Part shown: piece by piece, positions 1 through 37,585 of the stretch
How positions within the stretch are numbered: position 1 is the first letter of the stretch
How the letters are laid out: every line of letters starts with the position of its first letter
From: Hydractinia symbiolongicarpus
Lineage: Eukaryota > Cnidaria > Hydrozoa > Anthoathecata > Hydractiniidae
Assembly (NCBI RefSeq): GCF_029227915.1
Contig: NC_079882.1
Location: forward strand, 8,928,001-8,992,000
DNA: 64,000 nt
Direction: 5' to 3'
Program-made: the position numbers and the translations under genes
The notes under the pieces: model-generated
What the model was told of the DNA's origin: nothing
The model's database searches: none
Seen by the model: the letters and a program-made list of their open reading frames with translations, nothing else

Positions 1-1390
1 GAGAATGGTGTACTACGTTCAAACCGCAAACCAATTGGTTCTCTGAAAAAGCCATTTTCAAAATCTGATCCTCGTTTGAAGATCTCATTGGCTGAACCAG
101 AACCAAAAATCCACTTTGCGTTGGTCTGTGGTGCAAAAAGTTGTCCTCCAATTAAAACATATTCAGCGAAGGTAAGTTTTTTGGCTGTTCTTGTGTGTTG
201 TTTGTTTTCTTTTGTCGGTTGTTGACACGAATATGTAGATAATGGATATGATTAAATTTTTTTCGTCTCACTGATACTGCTCTACAACCAACTAGTGATG
301 AATTAATCTTAATCTTGTATTTGTGTATTTATCGACAAAGTGAAACATATTGTATTAATAAAACGACTTCTGTTTTAAATTTGTGGCGCAGTTTTTTCTG
401 CTTCGTGTTAAACTGACAGGAATACACGATGTTTTTATAAGCAATACAAAGGTATTCTCAAAGGAGGAACAGCCGTTTTTATTACTATAATGATAATATC
501 CATCATATGCGTGTTCGAAATGGCTGCCACGCAGCTTTATTCCGGAAAAGTAATTCAAATTACTTTGTTCTAGCAGGCAATATCGATGCGGGAAATATAT
601 ACGACAGGCGAATTCCTGTGGATTTTTCCACGCGTTCACGACAGTGTATTTAAGTTCACGAAGTACGAAGTACTGAAAGTAGACGAACGATTAAAGTAAT
701 CTCTTTCATAAAACATGATGTATTGTTCGAAGTTGCATATTTCTTAGGATGTTGATAACCAGTTAAAACTTGCAGCAGAATCTTTCTTGGAAGGTGATGG
801 ATGCATCGTCGACATGAAGAAAAAAGAAGTAAGCGTTGCAAATAATTTACCTTCTTATTCCTATCTTAACAATATTTTTCATTCGTGTGTGAATTTATTT
901 TGTAGGTGTGTGTCAGTCAAATTTTAAAATGGTACAAAGAAGATTTTGGTTCAAATAAACACCAGGTGAGTTTTTCCTTCTTATTTTTCTGTTTAAATAT
1001 TTTAAAGAACAATATCGAAAGGGTGTCTAAAAAACCTTTGTCGTCATTATTTATTTGTATCGTGTTGAAAAACCTCCTTTGGTAATCGCCATATTTGTCT
1101 TTCTTTTTGAGAAAAAAGAGTCGTGCTACGGACACACGAAATAGTACTTAAGACATATTTTTATTGTCTTTGTTGCCGCAGGTGGACTCCCAATGAATTT
1201 AAAGGCTGAACCCGTGGATTTTTTCACAAGTTAACGAGTAAATTAATATTCATTGGTTATTTAGATTGTTCAATTTGTACACGATAACATGGGAGCGTGC
1301 GAAAAAAAGACTCAACTTGCGGAACTTTTAAAATCCAACAACTTCAAGTTGAATCACATACCGTATGATTGGGGCATCAACTCTAAGTGA
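1..1390 (+). CDS. DUF547-domain protein, 3' four exons (5' end outside window)
   Basis: Spliced by eye: exons 1-171, 748-828, 906-965 and 1265-1390, each with GT-AG borders and a continuous frame. The joined product has the DUF547 signature: a DPR motif, then HFALVCGAKSCPPI with two cysteines, an alanine-rich helix followed by an FLEGDG segment, and the family's C-terminal YDW motif (YDWGINSK, stop at 1388-1390). DUF547 proteins are widespread; their biochemical function is not established to my knowledge. The first exon is already inside the domain, so the start codon and any N-terminal domain lie upstream of the window. Family assignment rests on recalled motifs, not on a search. Confidence 0.8.
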
Positions 1391-1831
1391 ACAGTATTTA
1401 AAAAAACTTAAATGTTTAGCATTAGATTTAGCAGTAATATTCTCTTTGTGTTAGAAATTAAATCCATCTTGATTTTATCCACTTGAGTCGAATCACTTTC
1501 ATTCGTTCCTAAAGTTCACTTTAGATCTCTAACATAACTTTTAGAGATAGCTTTGAAAACAGACCTACACAGAACTTTTTCCATAACAATTTTTCCATAC
1601 AAGTTATGTTAAATAAATATATATATATAAATACATATTCATAATGATAAAGTATTCTGAGTATATAATAGTGTAATTTATTTATTGTTGCAGTTTTAGA
1701 TAAGGTATTTTTTTGTTTTTGCATTTTGCTTTTGTAAAACGTCGTTTATTGTTTTTTATATCACTGAGCTGTATAATTTTTTTAGGAATTTATTATAATG
1801 TAATTTTATTGTATATTTGACAACTATACGC

Positions 1832-1837
1832 AATAAA
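1832..1837 (+). terminator. AATAAA polyadenylation signal of the DUF547 gene
   Basis: Canonical AATAAA about 440 bases after the stop codon in AT-rich 3' sequence, the first canonical hexamer downstream. Inferred from position only. Confidence 0.5.
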
Positions 1838-2247
1838 TAAAGAACATAAAGCTAACATTTTTTTCACACATTTCTCCTTTTTTCATCCGCTACTGCAAAA
1901 TTGCTTGTTACAGTAAATTCAGTACTTGCGTTAGAAGCATCAGGTTAAGTCAAAAGACATCTTCACGTTGTGATAACTGACGCTTTTTTGTCAACTTTTA
2001 ACGATAACATACGATACAATACGGCAGGGATAATAAGGACACGTTGCTGGAACGACTTGGAAACTTGCATATCCTCCACAACGTAAAAATATCATTATCT
2101 CTTTGAATATTAAATGCGGTCAATAGTCGTTACAACTTGAGATACCCCAGTCCTTGACTTAGGAGGAAGACAGAGATTCAGTCTGTTTAAAAAACAAAAT
2201 TTGACGGACAAAATTGCATTTTATTCACCAAAAAGGAATGTTTTTTT

Positions 2248-2436
2248 ATGTGGCGGGGAGGTGTTCCTCCACGGCTAACTGAGGCAATGATTTTGCCTCG
2301 TCCAGCCATATCGCACATAATAAGGGAAATCGAGGCATCACAACCAAATCGCACGTGCTCCACAATTGATCATGTGTGTGATGCTGTTGTCCAGGCCGCA
2401 GCTGTGAGAAGGGACGGTTTCCTTGCTTTCTATCAG
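2248..2436 (+). CDS. Possible isolated exon, unknown protein
   Basis: A 63-codon open stretch starts at an ATG and runs into a consensus-like donor (CAG|GTAATT at 2436/2437). The peptide looks protein-like in composition (ISHIIREIEASQPNRTCST), unlike the AT-rich noise around it. No matching downstream exon was found before CAD, and I do not recognise the sequence. It could be a small gene, a transposon remnant or chance. A CACGTG palindrome lies inside it at 2352-2357. Confidence 0.2.
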
Positions 2437-2635
2437 GTAATTTTATTTTACTTATAAAACCTATTTTTTAAAGACAACTTTAAGTTTGGTAAGTTTTAAA
2501 CTGAGTGTAACAAACTATATTTTTTCCTGCTCACACCTCACATTGGCTGTGCTGCTCAATGTTCGTGAAATCCACAAAATTACCCCAGGCTGTCAAGGGC
2601 TAAGATGGATAGCTAGCTAGATAGATAGATGTGCA

Positions 2636-2720
2636 TGTTTTACATAGCGAGCCTTACAAATATCGAGAGATATACCCTGTCTATTATTTCCAGGAGTGGC
2701 CAGTCCAATATGGGGAGTAG
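2636..2720 (-). repeat. SINE 3' fragment, same family as the copy at 56.46 kb
   Basis: The stretch containing ATATACCCTGT and ATTATTTCCAGGAG is the reverse complement of the 3' part of the SINE at 56461-56775 (TCCTGGAAATAATGGACAGG). Only the tail is present; the tRNA-like head is missing. Confidence 0.55.
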
Positions 2721-2739
2721 CCCACTCAGCTTGGGTAAA

Positions 2740-4350
2740 ATATTTTGAATCGTTGTCAAGAAGAATCTAACCATGCTGTACTGGCACAATTTTATTTTAA
2801 CATTCACACAAATAAAGCATCATCAAAGCTTGGCTTGTTTCGCGTACTGCTCCGAGCACAGCATTTATGTGCAATCTTTGTTGTCACTTTTATGCTTGTT
2901 TAGCAAAGTAATTTTCAGACGGATTACGCAACCTACACATCTAATCTATGCTTTTAGGATGCAATCTTTTAACTATAATTTGAACTATAATATGTGCCTT
3001 AAGGCGAGTCCCTATGGACAATTTTGTTACGGCGATTGTCATCAATACTCAAATTTAATTGGTTGCAATTTTGTTCATGACAAAAAGTTGAATTGGTTTC
3101 TACTCTTCCTCACAAAAATCGCCACGAATATATCGTCCAGTGGAGATTCAGCTTTACCAAACAGTGCTTTGCATGAGCACGAATGATGACATAAACCCTC
3201 GTGAATTGAACATTCAGTCTCTTTCCATTTTTCTAAGGAGTATTAGCTGTTCGTGCAACCTATAACACAGCAGTTAATTGATCTCTTTCTTATTTTCGTT
3301 GTGCTAGCCATATTTTTTAGAAACACTAATATTAAATAACTAACTACAGTATTTGTATAAGCTTCTCGTCAACTGTAAGTAATAGATCTTCCTGATGCAA
3401 CTATCACACAACTTATCATCTAAAAGTGGTGCAGTTAAAGTTACGTAATTTTTTTTACCTGTCAAAACAGCTGCATTATTTAAGCCGTGCTATATGTATA
3501 TAAATTTTCTTTAAAAATTGTTAAAAATATGGATTTTAAAACATATAAAAATGTTTTTGACTTTTAATCTAAATTGTTCAGTCAGCAGTGAGTGACACGC
3601 CTCCACACAGTTAACAACATGTTTATATTAACCTTCTCACTTTAAAAACACTTTTTCTCAATCCACTCTTTTAATTAAGCGTAATGTTGTGTGTGAAATG
3701 CAAGTTTTTATGTTTTATGGGAATAAAAACATTCCCTTTTTGTTATATCTTTGGCTTCTTTTTCGCACATGTGGTCGCACAAGTCCTAATGAATGGTCTT
3801 TTTATGTGCAATTTTACCATGGCAAATAATTGCTGACGCAAGGTTTTATGTTTTGAAAATAAGTGCTGTTGCAAAATACAAAGGCTGTATGTTTAATATG
3901 TTTTCTCATAAGTAGTTACAAAGTTAATTAAAGACTCTCTTTTACTATGCAATTATTATGGTTTTTTTTGACCACCAATAAAATTGACTTGACTGGCCAT
4001 TTTGAATTCTTGGTGGTCACAGTGATTACATAGGATGTAACAATATTTTAGGCACTGGTGATTGCAGAGATATTGTTTGAAAATTTTTTCTGTTTTTAAA
4101 AGGCTACCTTAACATTTTTTGCACTGAAACAACCAAAAATGGATAAACAGGTACACACAGTGTGTGATACTAAAAAAATGCACTAAATAACGATCCTACC
4201 ACAGACGAAAATCTAAGGACCCGTGGATTCTTACAAAAGACAACTATGAAATAAATAAAACTTTATTTGCTTTGTGCAATTTACAGTTAAAAATAGCTGT
4301 CTTTTCAAAACTATTTCAGTTCAAATGATTAATGCTTAAATTATTTTATA
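2740..4350. other. Intergenic region upstream of CAD
   Basis: No exon with convincing coding character was seen. A 137-codon open frame at 2773-3186 looks repeat-like. A small hairpin (TGACCACCAA at 3969-3978 with TTGGTGGTCA at 4010-4019) lies 0.35 kb before the CAD start. No TATA-type promoter could be assigned. Confidence 0.4.
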
Positions 4351-4363
4351 GGTCTAGAATAGA

Positions 4364-4366
<3 letters not shown>
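4351..4366 (+). other. 3' splice acceptor abutting the CAD start codon
   Basis: A T-rich tract ends in TTTTATAG at 4351; the exon begins at 4352 and the ATG is at 4364-4366, leaving a 12-nt 5' UTR on this exon. It is either the acceptor of a 5' UTR intron or a spliced-leader trans-splicing acceptor. Myc (31104) and the small gene at 36.3 kb (36304) have the same arrangement. Confidence 0.6.
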
Positions 4367-29649
<25,283 letters not shown>

Positions 29650-29654
29650 TCTAC

Positions 29655-29660
29655 CACGTG
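29655..29660. promoter_or_regulatory. CACGTG E-box just after the CAD stop
   Basis: Perfect Myc/Max-type palindrome 6 bases beyond the CAD stop codon, inside the CAD 3' UTR and 1.4 kb before Myc. A six-base match can be chance. Confidence 0.3.
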
Positions 29661-29717
29661 TGTTCTTGCGTTATAAAAATATTTTTATTGTCAATCAAGT
29701 TGTATTAGACACTTGTG

Positions 29718-29723
29718 AATAAA
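29718..29723 (+). terminator. AATAAA polyadenylation signal of CAD
   Basis: Canonical hexamer 69 bases after the CAD stop codon, the expected distance for a short 3' UTR. Confidence 0.75.
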
Positions 29724-30015
29724 ACTTGTTGGACGAAATTACCTCTTTAAAACTTGAATAACTCCGGAAACTTGAGGTTTTCACCAGCACAAGCATAATT
29801 CAGTTTGGGTCTATTATGACGGCGAAGAAATTTATAACTATTTTATTGCTATCGCATTTTTCCACTTGCATTACACCCTTAGCCGATAGCCTAATCTATT
29901 TCCTGGCCGAAATACCTTTAAGGTGTGATATTTAAACGGTTTCGAATTTCTTTAACTTCATTCAAACGTAGTTTTTTTTATTGATTTCGGGTTTTCCCCT
30001 GACATGTTTTTTGCT

Positions 30016-30021
30016 CACGTG
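30016..30021. promoter_or_regulatory. CACGTG E-box upstream of Myc
   Basis: Perfect palindrome 1.1 kb upstream of the Myc start, in the CAD-Myc spacer. Autoregulation is only a possibility. Confidence 0.3.
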
Positions 30022-31093
30022 GGTTCATTCATAAAAATGATTGCGCTTTAGAATTTTATATTTCCCAACAGATTTGCATAAAAAAGACTATCCGATCCCG
30101 GGAGACTTTATATATATATTTTTGCTTCAAATATCTAAAAACGTCTATAGAGAATAGCGGATAACCAGTCCATTTTTAGAACTTTGCTTGTGATTGGGTT
30201 ATTTACTTAATTGTTTTTTTAGTAACCGGGGGTATGGTTATATTTTTTTTACTTTATATGTAAATGTAATAAATACATATGGTATTTCATTTAATAGGTA
30301 TATTTTCTTGTATTGTGTTAGTTTTATATTGTTTATTTAGTTATTAAAACAGAAAGAAGAAAAAAATAACATAATTATATATCATTAAATCTTTTTATAT
30401 TTTCACACCCGTCCTTGGTTTAAAAATGTAGCAATCAATCACGTTAACATAAATAACTACAGGGTTTCCACAGTAAACCTAATTTGAGTATATCAGTTCA
30501 AAAGTTACAGCAGCGTTCAATCGAATACTTGAGACAGCTTTATAAGCTGAGTAAATTTTATATTTCAATGTAAGTATTTTTAACGTGCAACTATTTATTG
30601 TTCAATTTGTTAACATTGTTAATATTGATAAAGTGTGGAGGATTTTGTGGCCTCGCTTGTCCACGAATTTTATAAGTTTCATTTTAAATTTTTATGTTAG
30701 TGTTTAAGGTAAACAAAGAAGATGATTTTTTAAATTACTGATTAGCGTATTTTTTTTAAAAAAAAATTGTAGGACTTAGTTGTATTTTATTTAGACAAGC
30801 GGATCACTAAACTAAAGTTTTAATAAACGACGGAAGCCGCGGCGAGTAGTAAGTTATATATATTTATTCCCTTGTGTTGAAGCAACAGTTTAGTGTTTAA
30901 CAACTTGCATAATTTTTTAAGATTTTTAAAATGCTTTGGGTCGCTTATTTGACATTTTTAAAGTAGCCAGCTGTCTATTTCTTTGTGTCACTTATGACTA
31001 CTTTTATTTTGATAAGAATATGTGGTTTTCAACATTTTTCAAGAGTTCTGTTTATTTGTTTGCGAAGTGTGTTTTTATTTACGGGACATTTAT

Positions 31094-31109
31094 TTTTATT
31101 TTAGCAATG
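31094..31109 (+). other. 3' splice acceptor abutting the Myc start codon
   Basis: T-rich tract and AG at 31103-31104, then CA and the ATG. Either a 5' UTR intron or a spliced-leader addition site. Confidence 0.6.
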
Positions 31110-32336
31110 ATCATAACTAGTGCAAATCGAGACCACAGCGTGTGGTCAAGCATTGATGAAAGTGACAATGAAGAAATTATGAATTTAGCGAAGCCAATGA
31201 TGGATGCTTCCAACCCCAGTGACGATATATGGCGGAAGTTTGCGCTGCCATTAACGCCTCCCAGTTCTCCATCTAGAACCTACGGTGAAACTTCAGAGGA
31301 TCGTCGTACAGATATCGCTGAGCGATTACACGATGTTTGCGAAAGTCTCGATTCCACCTTCGATTTAACAAGTTATAACGCTTCGAAGCTAGCTGGTGTT
31401 CTAAACTTACGTTCGAAACTCATATCAGATTGTATGTGGTCTGGTAATACTGTTGAAATTGTCAGAACAAGTGCTCACAAACTTATTAGTCACAGTAAAA
31501 AATTGTATTCAGAAAACGAAGAAGATTTGTATCCTACACCTTGTCCCAGTCCACTTCCAAGTGTCACGACAGAAAGCGCTGAATGCCCTTCAAGTAGTGA
31601 ATGTGTTGATCCCGCTACAGTTTTCCCTTTTCCGTTAACAAACGAAACACACAGCACCCAATTTTCAGATACAGGTAAATTTAGCTTCTAATTCGTTAAG
31701 ACGTTTTTGTAAAGCAAGTTTTTGTTGTTCTTAGATGAAAATGTTAACTAATTTTTTAATTCAAATTTCGTGTTTTATGAAAAACGTAAATGTGAGCCTC
31801 CGATATTCTGAATGTCTGCATCTCGGTATTTACATTTCTTTGTGTTAATTTTAGACGAAGAAATTGATGTTGTGACCGTCGATTCAAAGCCTACTCCTGC
31901 CGTAGGAACAAAACGAAAACTTATAACCGCTGTTGTGTGTGCTCGAGTGCCGCCACAGCCTTTGCTGAAAAAAGCTAAAAGTTCTCCCGTTACGTTGCCA
32001 TCGTTCGAACGACAAAAATCTCGAAGAGCTTCCTCTAACTCTGCTGACGATTCTGACCCTGAATCCAGGCGAGCAACTCACAACGTACTGGAAAGAAAAC
32101 GAAGGATCGATCTGAAAAACAGTTTTGAAAGATTACGTGACTGTGTCCCCATGTTTGAGAAGCAAGATAAAGCTCCAAAAGTTGTGGTTTTAAAACGAGC
32201 TGCGCAACACATAGCAAAATTAACGCAAGAAGAAATTGAATTAACTGAACAAAAAATTCTACTTCAAAAAGAAAAACAAGACTTAATAAACAAACTCAAA
32301 CAGCTATTGCAAGAAGGCAAAGAAATAGTGTTTTAA
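31107..32336 (+). CDS. Myc: Myc bHLH-leucine-zipper transcription factor, two coding exons
   Basis: Exons 31107-31674 and 31855-32336 (phase-1 GT-AG intron of 180 bp) give 349 residues. Seen: Myc box I FALPLTPPSSPSR with Thr50 and Ser54 in the Fbw7/GSK3 phosphodegron spacing; Myc box II core DCMWSG (108-113); CVDPATVFPFPL; the acidic EEIDVVTV joined across the splice; a basic region RRATHNVLERKRR from 261 with the His265-Glu269-Arg273 E-box contact triad; helix-loop-helix with APKVVVLKRA; and a short leucine zipper to the C-terminus. It should bind CACGTG as a dimer with Max in the nucleus. The open frame continues upstream to 30936, but a strong acceptor (TTTTATTTTAG, ending 31104) lies two bases before the chosen ATG and the N-terminus matches Myc only from there. 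It is shorter than vertebrate Myc (about 440), mainly in the central acidic region. Confidence 0.95.
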
Positions 32337-35300
32337 ATGCGGTGACTTTTATGATTGTGTTCTTTCGCGGTTGACATTTTGAGAGAATTTTAGCGGGAAA
32401 AACGACATTGTATATATTTATTAAAATAGTTTCTATTTATTTTATATAGTGTTTTTGTGGAAGTGTTATAATGGGCAACAAAACATTGTCTGCCCAACTT
32501 TAAAATTTATTTAGTCAAACGGTGTTGCAACGTAAACACTGACTTCTTATGTTTATATAGGAATTTTAATCGTGCAATCATTGCCATGTACTTAGGATTT
32601 GCATTAATTTGTGAAGTTCTGTGTGGGGGGTTCCCCTTGATACGTTGCATAACCGTAGTTTTGAATGACAAAATTTTCTATTGTTAATGATCTTGTGTTT
32701 AAAAAAACCAACCAACTTTTTTGGCTCGTGTGCTCAAAGGGAGTTTTGCTCATTTTGTTGTTTTAGTATAATGTTATGGGTGGCATAATTGTAGCTTTTA
32801 CGCATTTTCTTGTGGCCACTTAAAATAGACGTATATGCACAATGGTGGCACGGGGGACACTAATTCCAGTTGTAAAGTTATTTTTACTCCAGTTCGAATT
32901 TTTGCGTTCGAATTTAATTTTAGCTTTGTACCAATACCTGTGAAAGTAGTTTTTAATATTTGACTTGTTAGTACGTATGTCATCAAACCTTTGATATTCT
33001 TATAAAGGTGCGATAGAAGATTGATGCTGATAATATATATTTAAATTATGTCAAATTGCAAATAGTATAACGAACTTTTTACCCCTTCATAATATTTGTC
33101 AGTTATCTTCTCAAAGTAAAAATAGGTGTTAACGTATGTCGCCCTCAGGTGTTAATGATGTCTCTTGGGTATGCCGAAGTGTCTAGTTAGATAAATATTC
33201 GATCAAGCAAGACACGCGAGGCTTTATTTTGAATACAAGCGAGCGGAAACTCAAAGAAATAAGGTCATTAAAAACATTAATGTTCGGCACAGGTACCATG
33301 CATACAAGAAAAAAGAAAATATTGAATGAATTTTAATAATTAATTTTCCATGTTAAAAACCCGTTCTTGCTTACGTTGGGTTTGTTTTTGTACCCGCAGT
33401 TTGTCCATCAAGCTAAAGTTCAACGTCAAGTTTGATTTTGCATTCGGAATGGTTTAGCTTGACAGCCGAACAACAACAAAACGTCCAAAAAGCGGACACT
33501 TGTTTGTTTTCTATTAAGCAGGCCCTTTTATAGTCGTAGATCCAACAGCAAGTAATTTGCTAGATAGTCTAGGAAATTTTCATGTTCTTAAAAAATTTTT
33601 TAAAAAATATTTTGATCTTCGCATTCTGAAGTGATAAACAAGGAGCCTAAAAACTCGAGTGTCTTTAATGTGCAACCATGGCAACAGTAGAAATGTTTTT
33701 TTTTTGTTCTTGAGAGCGTTAAGATTGGCTAGGCAAAAATATATCACAGCCTAAATTTCATAATGCGATGATTGATTGCAACCACAAGTGATATATATAC
33801 CAGTTTTACTTTGCACTTTTTTTGTTGACTCATGTCGAAAATTGAGCAGAAAATGATGAGATGGAGTCGATATAAACTTCACGGGGGTAAAACAAGCTAT
33901 GAAAAGCTTTCACAAATAATAAATTTATCCTTCACTAACGAGGTAAGATAGTACACATTCCAGATTAATTATACATAATTATGATGACGTCAGTTCGTTA
34001 TAAATGGAACCCAGCTCAGCAGGAATGTTAGTCTTTAACTTACAGTGCATTCAGAAAAAGTCAAAATTAGGAGATTTGCTAACTTAATTACGCAAAATAT
34101 AGATCTTTAGATATTATTTTATTCATACAATTAAAGAAGTACACGTGTTTTTATTATTTGATATTTAGTTGATATATTTTTGTATTGTTCAGTCTTTCGC
34201 AATCACATCAGCTGCTGTTTGCACAAGCTTTGTGTAGATAATAACATTATGATATGAACAACAATTGAAACGAAAACTTTATGACGTCATGTGTTTGTTC
34301 ATTTTGTATGAACAAATAACATGAAAACAGAACAGAGACAAGATTTTGAATAAAGCTTAAAAAGTAAACAAAGTCCCAAATAATAATAACTATGCACAAA
34401 AAATTGGGCAAGCGAGGCAGCAATGAACAACAAAAATTATAACAAGTTGTGGATTTTCTATCCGAAATGTTATTAAACTCGAATGTTCTTTTTTGTGTTT
34501 CTTTCGGAATTAGATATTTCGACATAAAAATAGGGAAACGATGTCCAGATTTACTTGGATTGTAATTCAGACTGACCATGTTCTTAAATTTTAAACACCC
34601 TTCCATTAATACTTCAGATTCATATATTTAAATCTGATCTCGTAAAAACCTGAAATCGAAGTGAAGTGCTACATCAAGACTGAATTTCAAAAAGCAGGAC
34701 GCAATATTTTTTAATCATACAGTCACATCATTCGAATTACATTTTTTTATCCGAAATTATAGCTGCCAAATAATTAATAACCTCATCTTATCATAGTCGA
34801 AAGCAAAATGGTTTTGCTAAAGCAAGCAGAAAAACGACCCTGAAGGCCCCAGGGGCAACCCCGACCCCTCACACTTTTGTTAACGCGAAATTCCAAGTCC
34901 CTGTTTGTCCAAAAAGTGATAAAAAGGGACGAAGGATGGAAAAGCCATATTTCGGCGACCAGAGGAATTCAAAATGTAAAAGACAGCAAACATGATTCAT
35001 TTATACAATATTATAATTTTTTAACTTCAACTGAGAGTACATCATTAATCCAAATAGCCGATTGAGCAGAAGCGAGCTTATTCACAGCTCATTTTCTACA
35101 ATTAGGTTCTCACGGAAATCGTTAGCTGGTTTGATCTGCTTATAATACGAGAGGAAACGCAATTTAGATGAGAGGGTAAACCCGTGTTACACCATACAGA
35201 ATGGCCAGTCATTTTCAAAAAGTAAATTCTGGAATTTTCTAGAAATCTCTTGACAAGAGTAAATTCGTACGACAAAAAACAGAAGTTCCTAGGAGGAAAA

Positions 35301-36300
35301 AAAAAGGAAAGGGAACCTAGCGCTAAAAAACAAACAAGGAGTTCAGTACACTCGCGTTGAGACGGACCCTGGAGAAGTTGGTCAAGATTTCTCAATCCCT
35401 TGAACTTCCTTACTAAGTCCAAGGAAAAATACTTCGGGTAAGTGAGTTCCCGGATAAATGGGACTTTAGTTACACGTGGACTACTTTTGCGGTCCCTTTC
35501 GCAAAAAACTGGTTACGTGGGACATCAATGCAATTCACTGCTAATCGAGTTAAAAAAAACTTTTTTGTTGCTGTCTAAAAGCCACGAACTGTGAAGGGAT
35601 GTCAAAACTAAATTCAAAATTAATTACCAAAAAATACACGAAAGTGAAAAAAGCTCGATAAGTGGGGCATTTAAAAACTTTTTGAAAAAGTCTCAGTTAG
35701 CAGGAGATTCGGTAAAGTGAGATATTCGCTAAGTCAGACGAGTTTTTACGATCCTATTAGTGTCCCATATAACGCGAGAGTACTGTAGTAGACACCCTGT
35801 ATAAACAAAAGAGGCAAAAATATAATTTCTATAATTTATTATATCGAATTCTACAAAGAGCTTACTCCTTGATTAAAAAAAACAAAACAACAAAAAAACA
35901 AAAAAAGTATTAAAACAAACGGACTAAAAATATGAAATAATTCTTTCAAAAAAATTCACATGTTAATTTTCGAATACGACGTTTAGGTTTTTCTGTATGT
36001 GTTTTTGGCTGAATCATCATTATCTCTTTTGCTAACGTTGGAACGTCCTTTCAATTAGTGCTTCATTCTGTTAAATATACAAGTTCGCAGTAATTATGCC
36101 AGTAACATACGAATATTTTTGGGCGTGGTTTCGTCATTTAAGTGTTTTGTGGTATACCTATAAAAATAATAATATTAAAAAAATGTAATCAAACAAAAAT
36201 TCCGAATAAAGCGCATGGAGGAAGAAATGATATTCACAGTATTACTTTAGTCTAGTACACTGAACTCATCATTTTTTCTTTTCTTTTTTTGATATTTTTA
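32337..36300. other. Intergenic region between Myc and the small gene
   Basis: No supported exon. Open frames here (for example 34247-34606 minus) are AT-rich, lack motifs and have no matching exons. A possible Myc polyadenylation hexamer ATTAAA is at 32420-32425. A MITE-like element lies at 35440-35787. Confidence 0.5.
35440..35787. mobile_element. Possible pogo/mariner-like MITE
   Basis: The left end (TAAGTGAGTTCCCGGATAAA, then TGGGAC) and the reverse complement of the right end (TACAGTACTCTCGCGTTATA, then TGGGAC) align over 26 bases without gaps at about 60% identity, and both begin with TA. The CAGTA start and size of about 350 bp fit a pogo/Tigger-type MITE. Termini are decayed. Confidence 0.35.
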
Positions 36301-36317
36301 ATAGAGCACATTAAAAA

Positions 36318-37134
36318 ATGCAGGGTCACAATCACAAAAATCAGGACAGACATCGAAGGTCTAGAGCAAAAAAAGAGACAAGTATTGTCGCTATGGTTGT
36401 ATTGGTTACGCAAAAGCTTGTTTCCTTATATTCCAGCAAATTCACTCGACCTTACCCTGATCTAGCAGACAGACTTTTTAAGCGTGAAAAAATAACAGTG
36501 CGTGAGCACCTGTTTTGTTTACATGCCATTATGGAAATCGTTTATGTTTTCTTTCGTGATAATACAATAGAAAACAAACAGGTGAGCAAATAACGGCTGA
36601 ACAATCGAGACATTAATTGACGTAGCGAATGTGCACGTTTCGGGTTTTTTATTAACTACTAACAACTTGATAAGGTCCCTGATGAGAACGACAAACTTCA
36701 GTGTCATTCCAACGCCTTTTATTCAGTGAATTTAATTGGAATAAATGAGGCAACTACTGCCACTGAAACCCTTTGTTATGTAAAGATTACACCAGAGAAG
36801 GATAGTTCAGCTATATGTAAACTCCAAAAAAAAAAAAAATTAAAAAAATGCCTCTGGCACAAAAACGCGAGAAAAAGTTTTAAAACTTTCCGTAAAATAA
36901 AAATTTTTAAAAAGAAAGTTTTTTTTGTAATATATTTTAGCAACTTCGAAAATGAAACTGTTTCATCGCATTGTGACTTCAGTCGTGGCATCCTTCTTGT
37001 TTTCATGTTGTGTGCGGGCAAAACGTGTAAAATTTCACGACTCCCATTTGAAAAATAGAAAAATTATTTCAGAAACAACGACATTAGTAATGAAAGAAAA
37101 AGTAGGGGATGTCCTAAAAACACAGCGAAATTGA
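36318..37134 (+). CDS. Unrecognised small gene, three-exon model, 199 residues
   Basis: Model: 36318-36581, 36675-36816, 36941-37134; the sum is exactly 200 codons with stop. Support: a strong polypyrimidine acceptor ends at 36304, 13 bases before the ATG; exon 1 ends in CAG|GTGAGC; intron 1 carries TACTAAC shortly before its AG; intron 2 ends in ATATTTTAG. The product has a basic N-terminus, two hydrophobic stretches in exon 1 (near SIVAMVVLVTQKLVSLY and CLHAIMEIVYVFF), a Ser/Thr-rich middle, and a final exon beginning with a hydrophobic segment (IVTSVVASFLFSCCV). I recognise no family. If exon 3 were a separate start at 36952, it would resemble a signal peptide. It ends 0.5 kb from the convergent CYRI gene. 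Confidence 0.4.
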
Positions 37135-37544
37135 AGGTTCATTTTCTTCACAGAAAAACACTAACAGTAGTATTCCACATTTTTACGGAAAATATTATTT
37201 ACGCATGTGTGGATTAAACAAAAGCTAATTTTATATGATCATTTTTAACCTCATGCGGACAGGGGAGGATTTCACAGTGCTCCTGGCATCTCCAGATTGT
37301 TTTTAAATATCAGTAAGGACATTTGTTGACTTTTCGTATCATTAAAAATATTTTTCCAAAAAATTTCCTTACACTTGTCACCAACTACGGAAACTACTTG
37401 CGTCCGCTAAGGAATAAAAAAAATTTTTTTTTTCCATTTTGCTTTTGCAATTGTTTCGAATGTAAATAATATGATTTCCTCATGTATGCAGCATAGCTTT
37501 TCCTGATTAGCAGATAAGCCCCGAGGCTCCGAACGTCCGGGGGC

Positions 37545-37585
37545 TTTTGCATCACATTTTCATGACATGAAAATGTGATGCAAAA
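37545..37585. repeat. Perfect 20-bp inverted repeat with 1-nt centre
   Basis: Arm 37545-37564 (TTTTGCATCACATTTTCATG) is followed by a single A and its exact reverse complement at 37566-37585. It lies between the ends of two convergent genes and could form a long hairpin or cruciform. Confidence 0.85.

Noticed and set aside
2773-3186. 137-residue plus-strand ORF upstream of CAD
   Set aside because: No recognisable domain, and the 3' half looks like repeat sequence; no splice context.
30936-31106. N-terminal extension of the Myc frame by 57 residues
   Set aside because: A strong acceptor ends at 31104 and Myc similarity begins at the ATG at 31107; the extension is Phe/Tyr/Cys-rich, as expected from translated intron.
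34247-34606. 119-residue minus-strand ORF
   Set aside because: AT-driven composition, no motif, no supporting splice partners; treated as chance.
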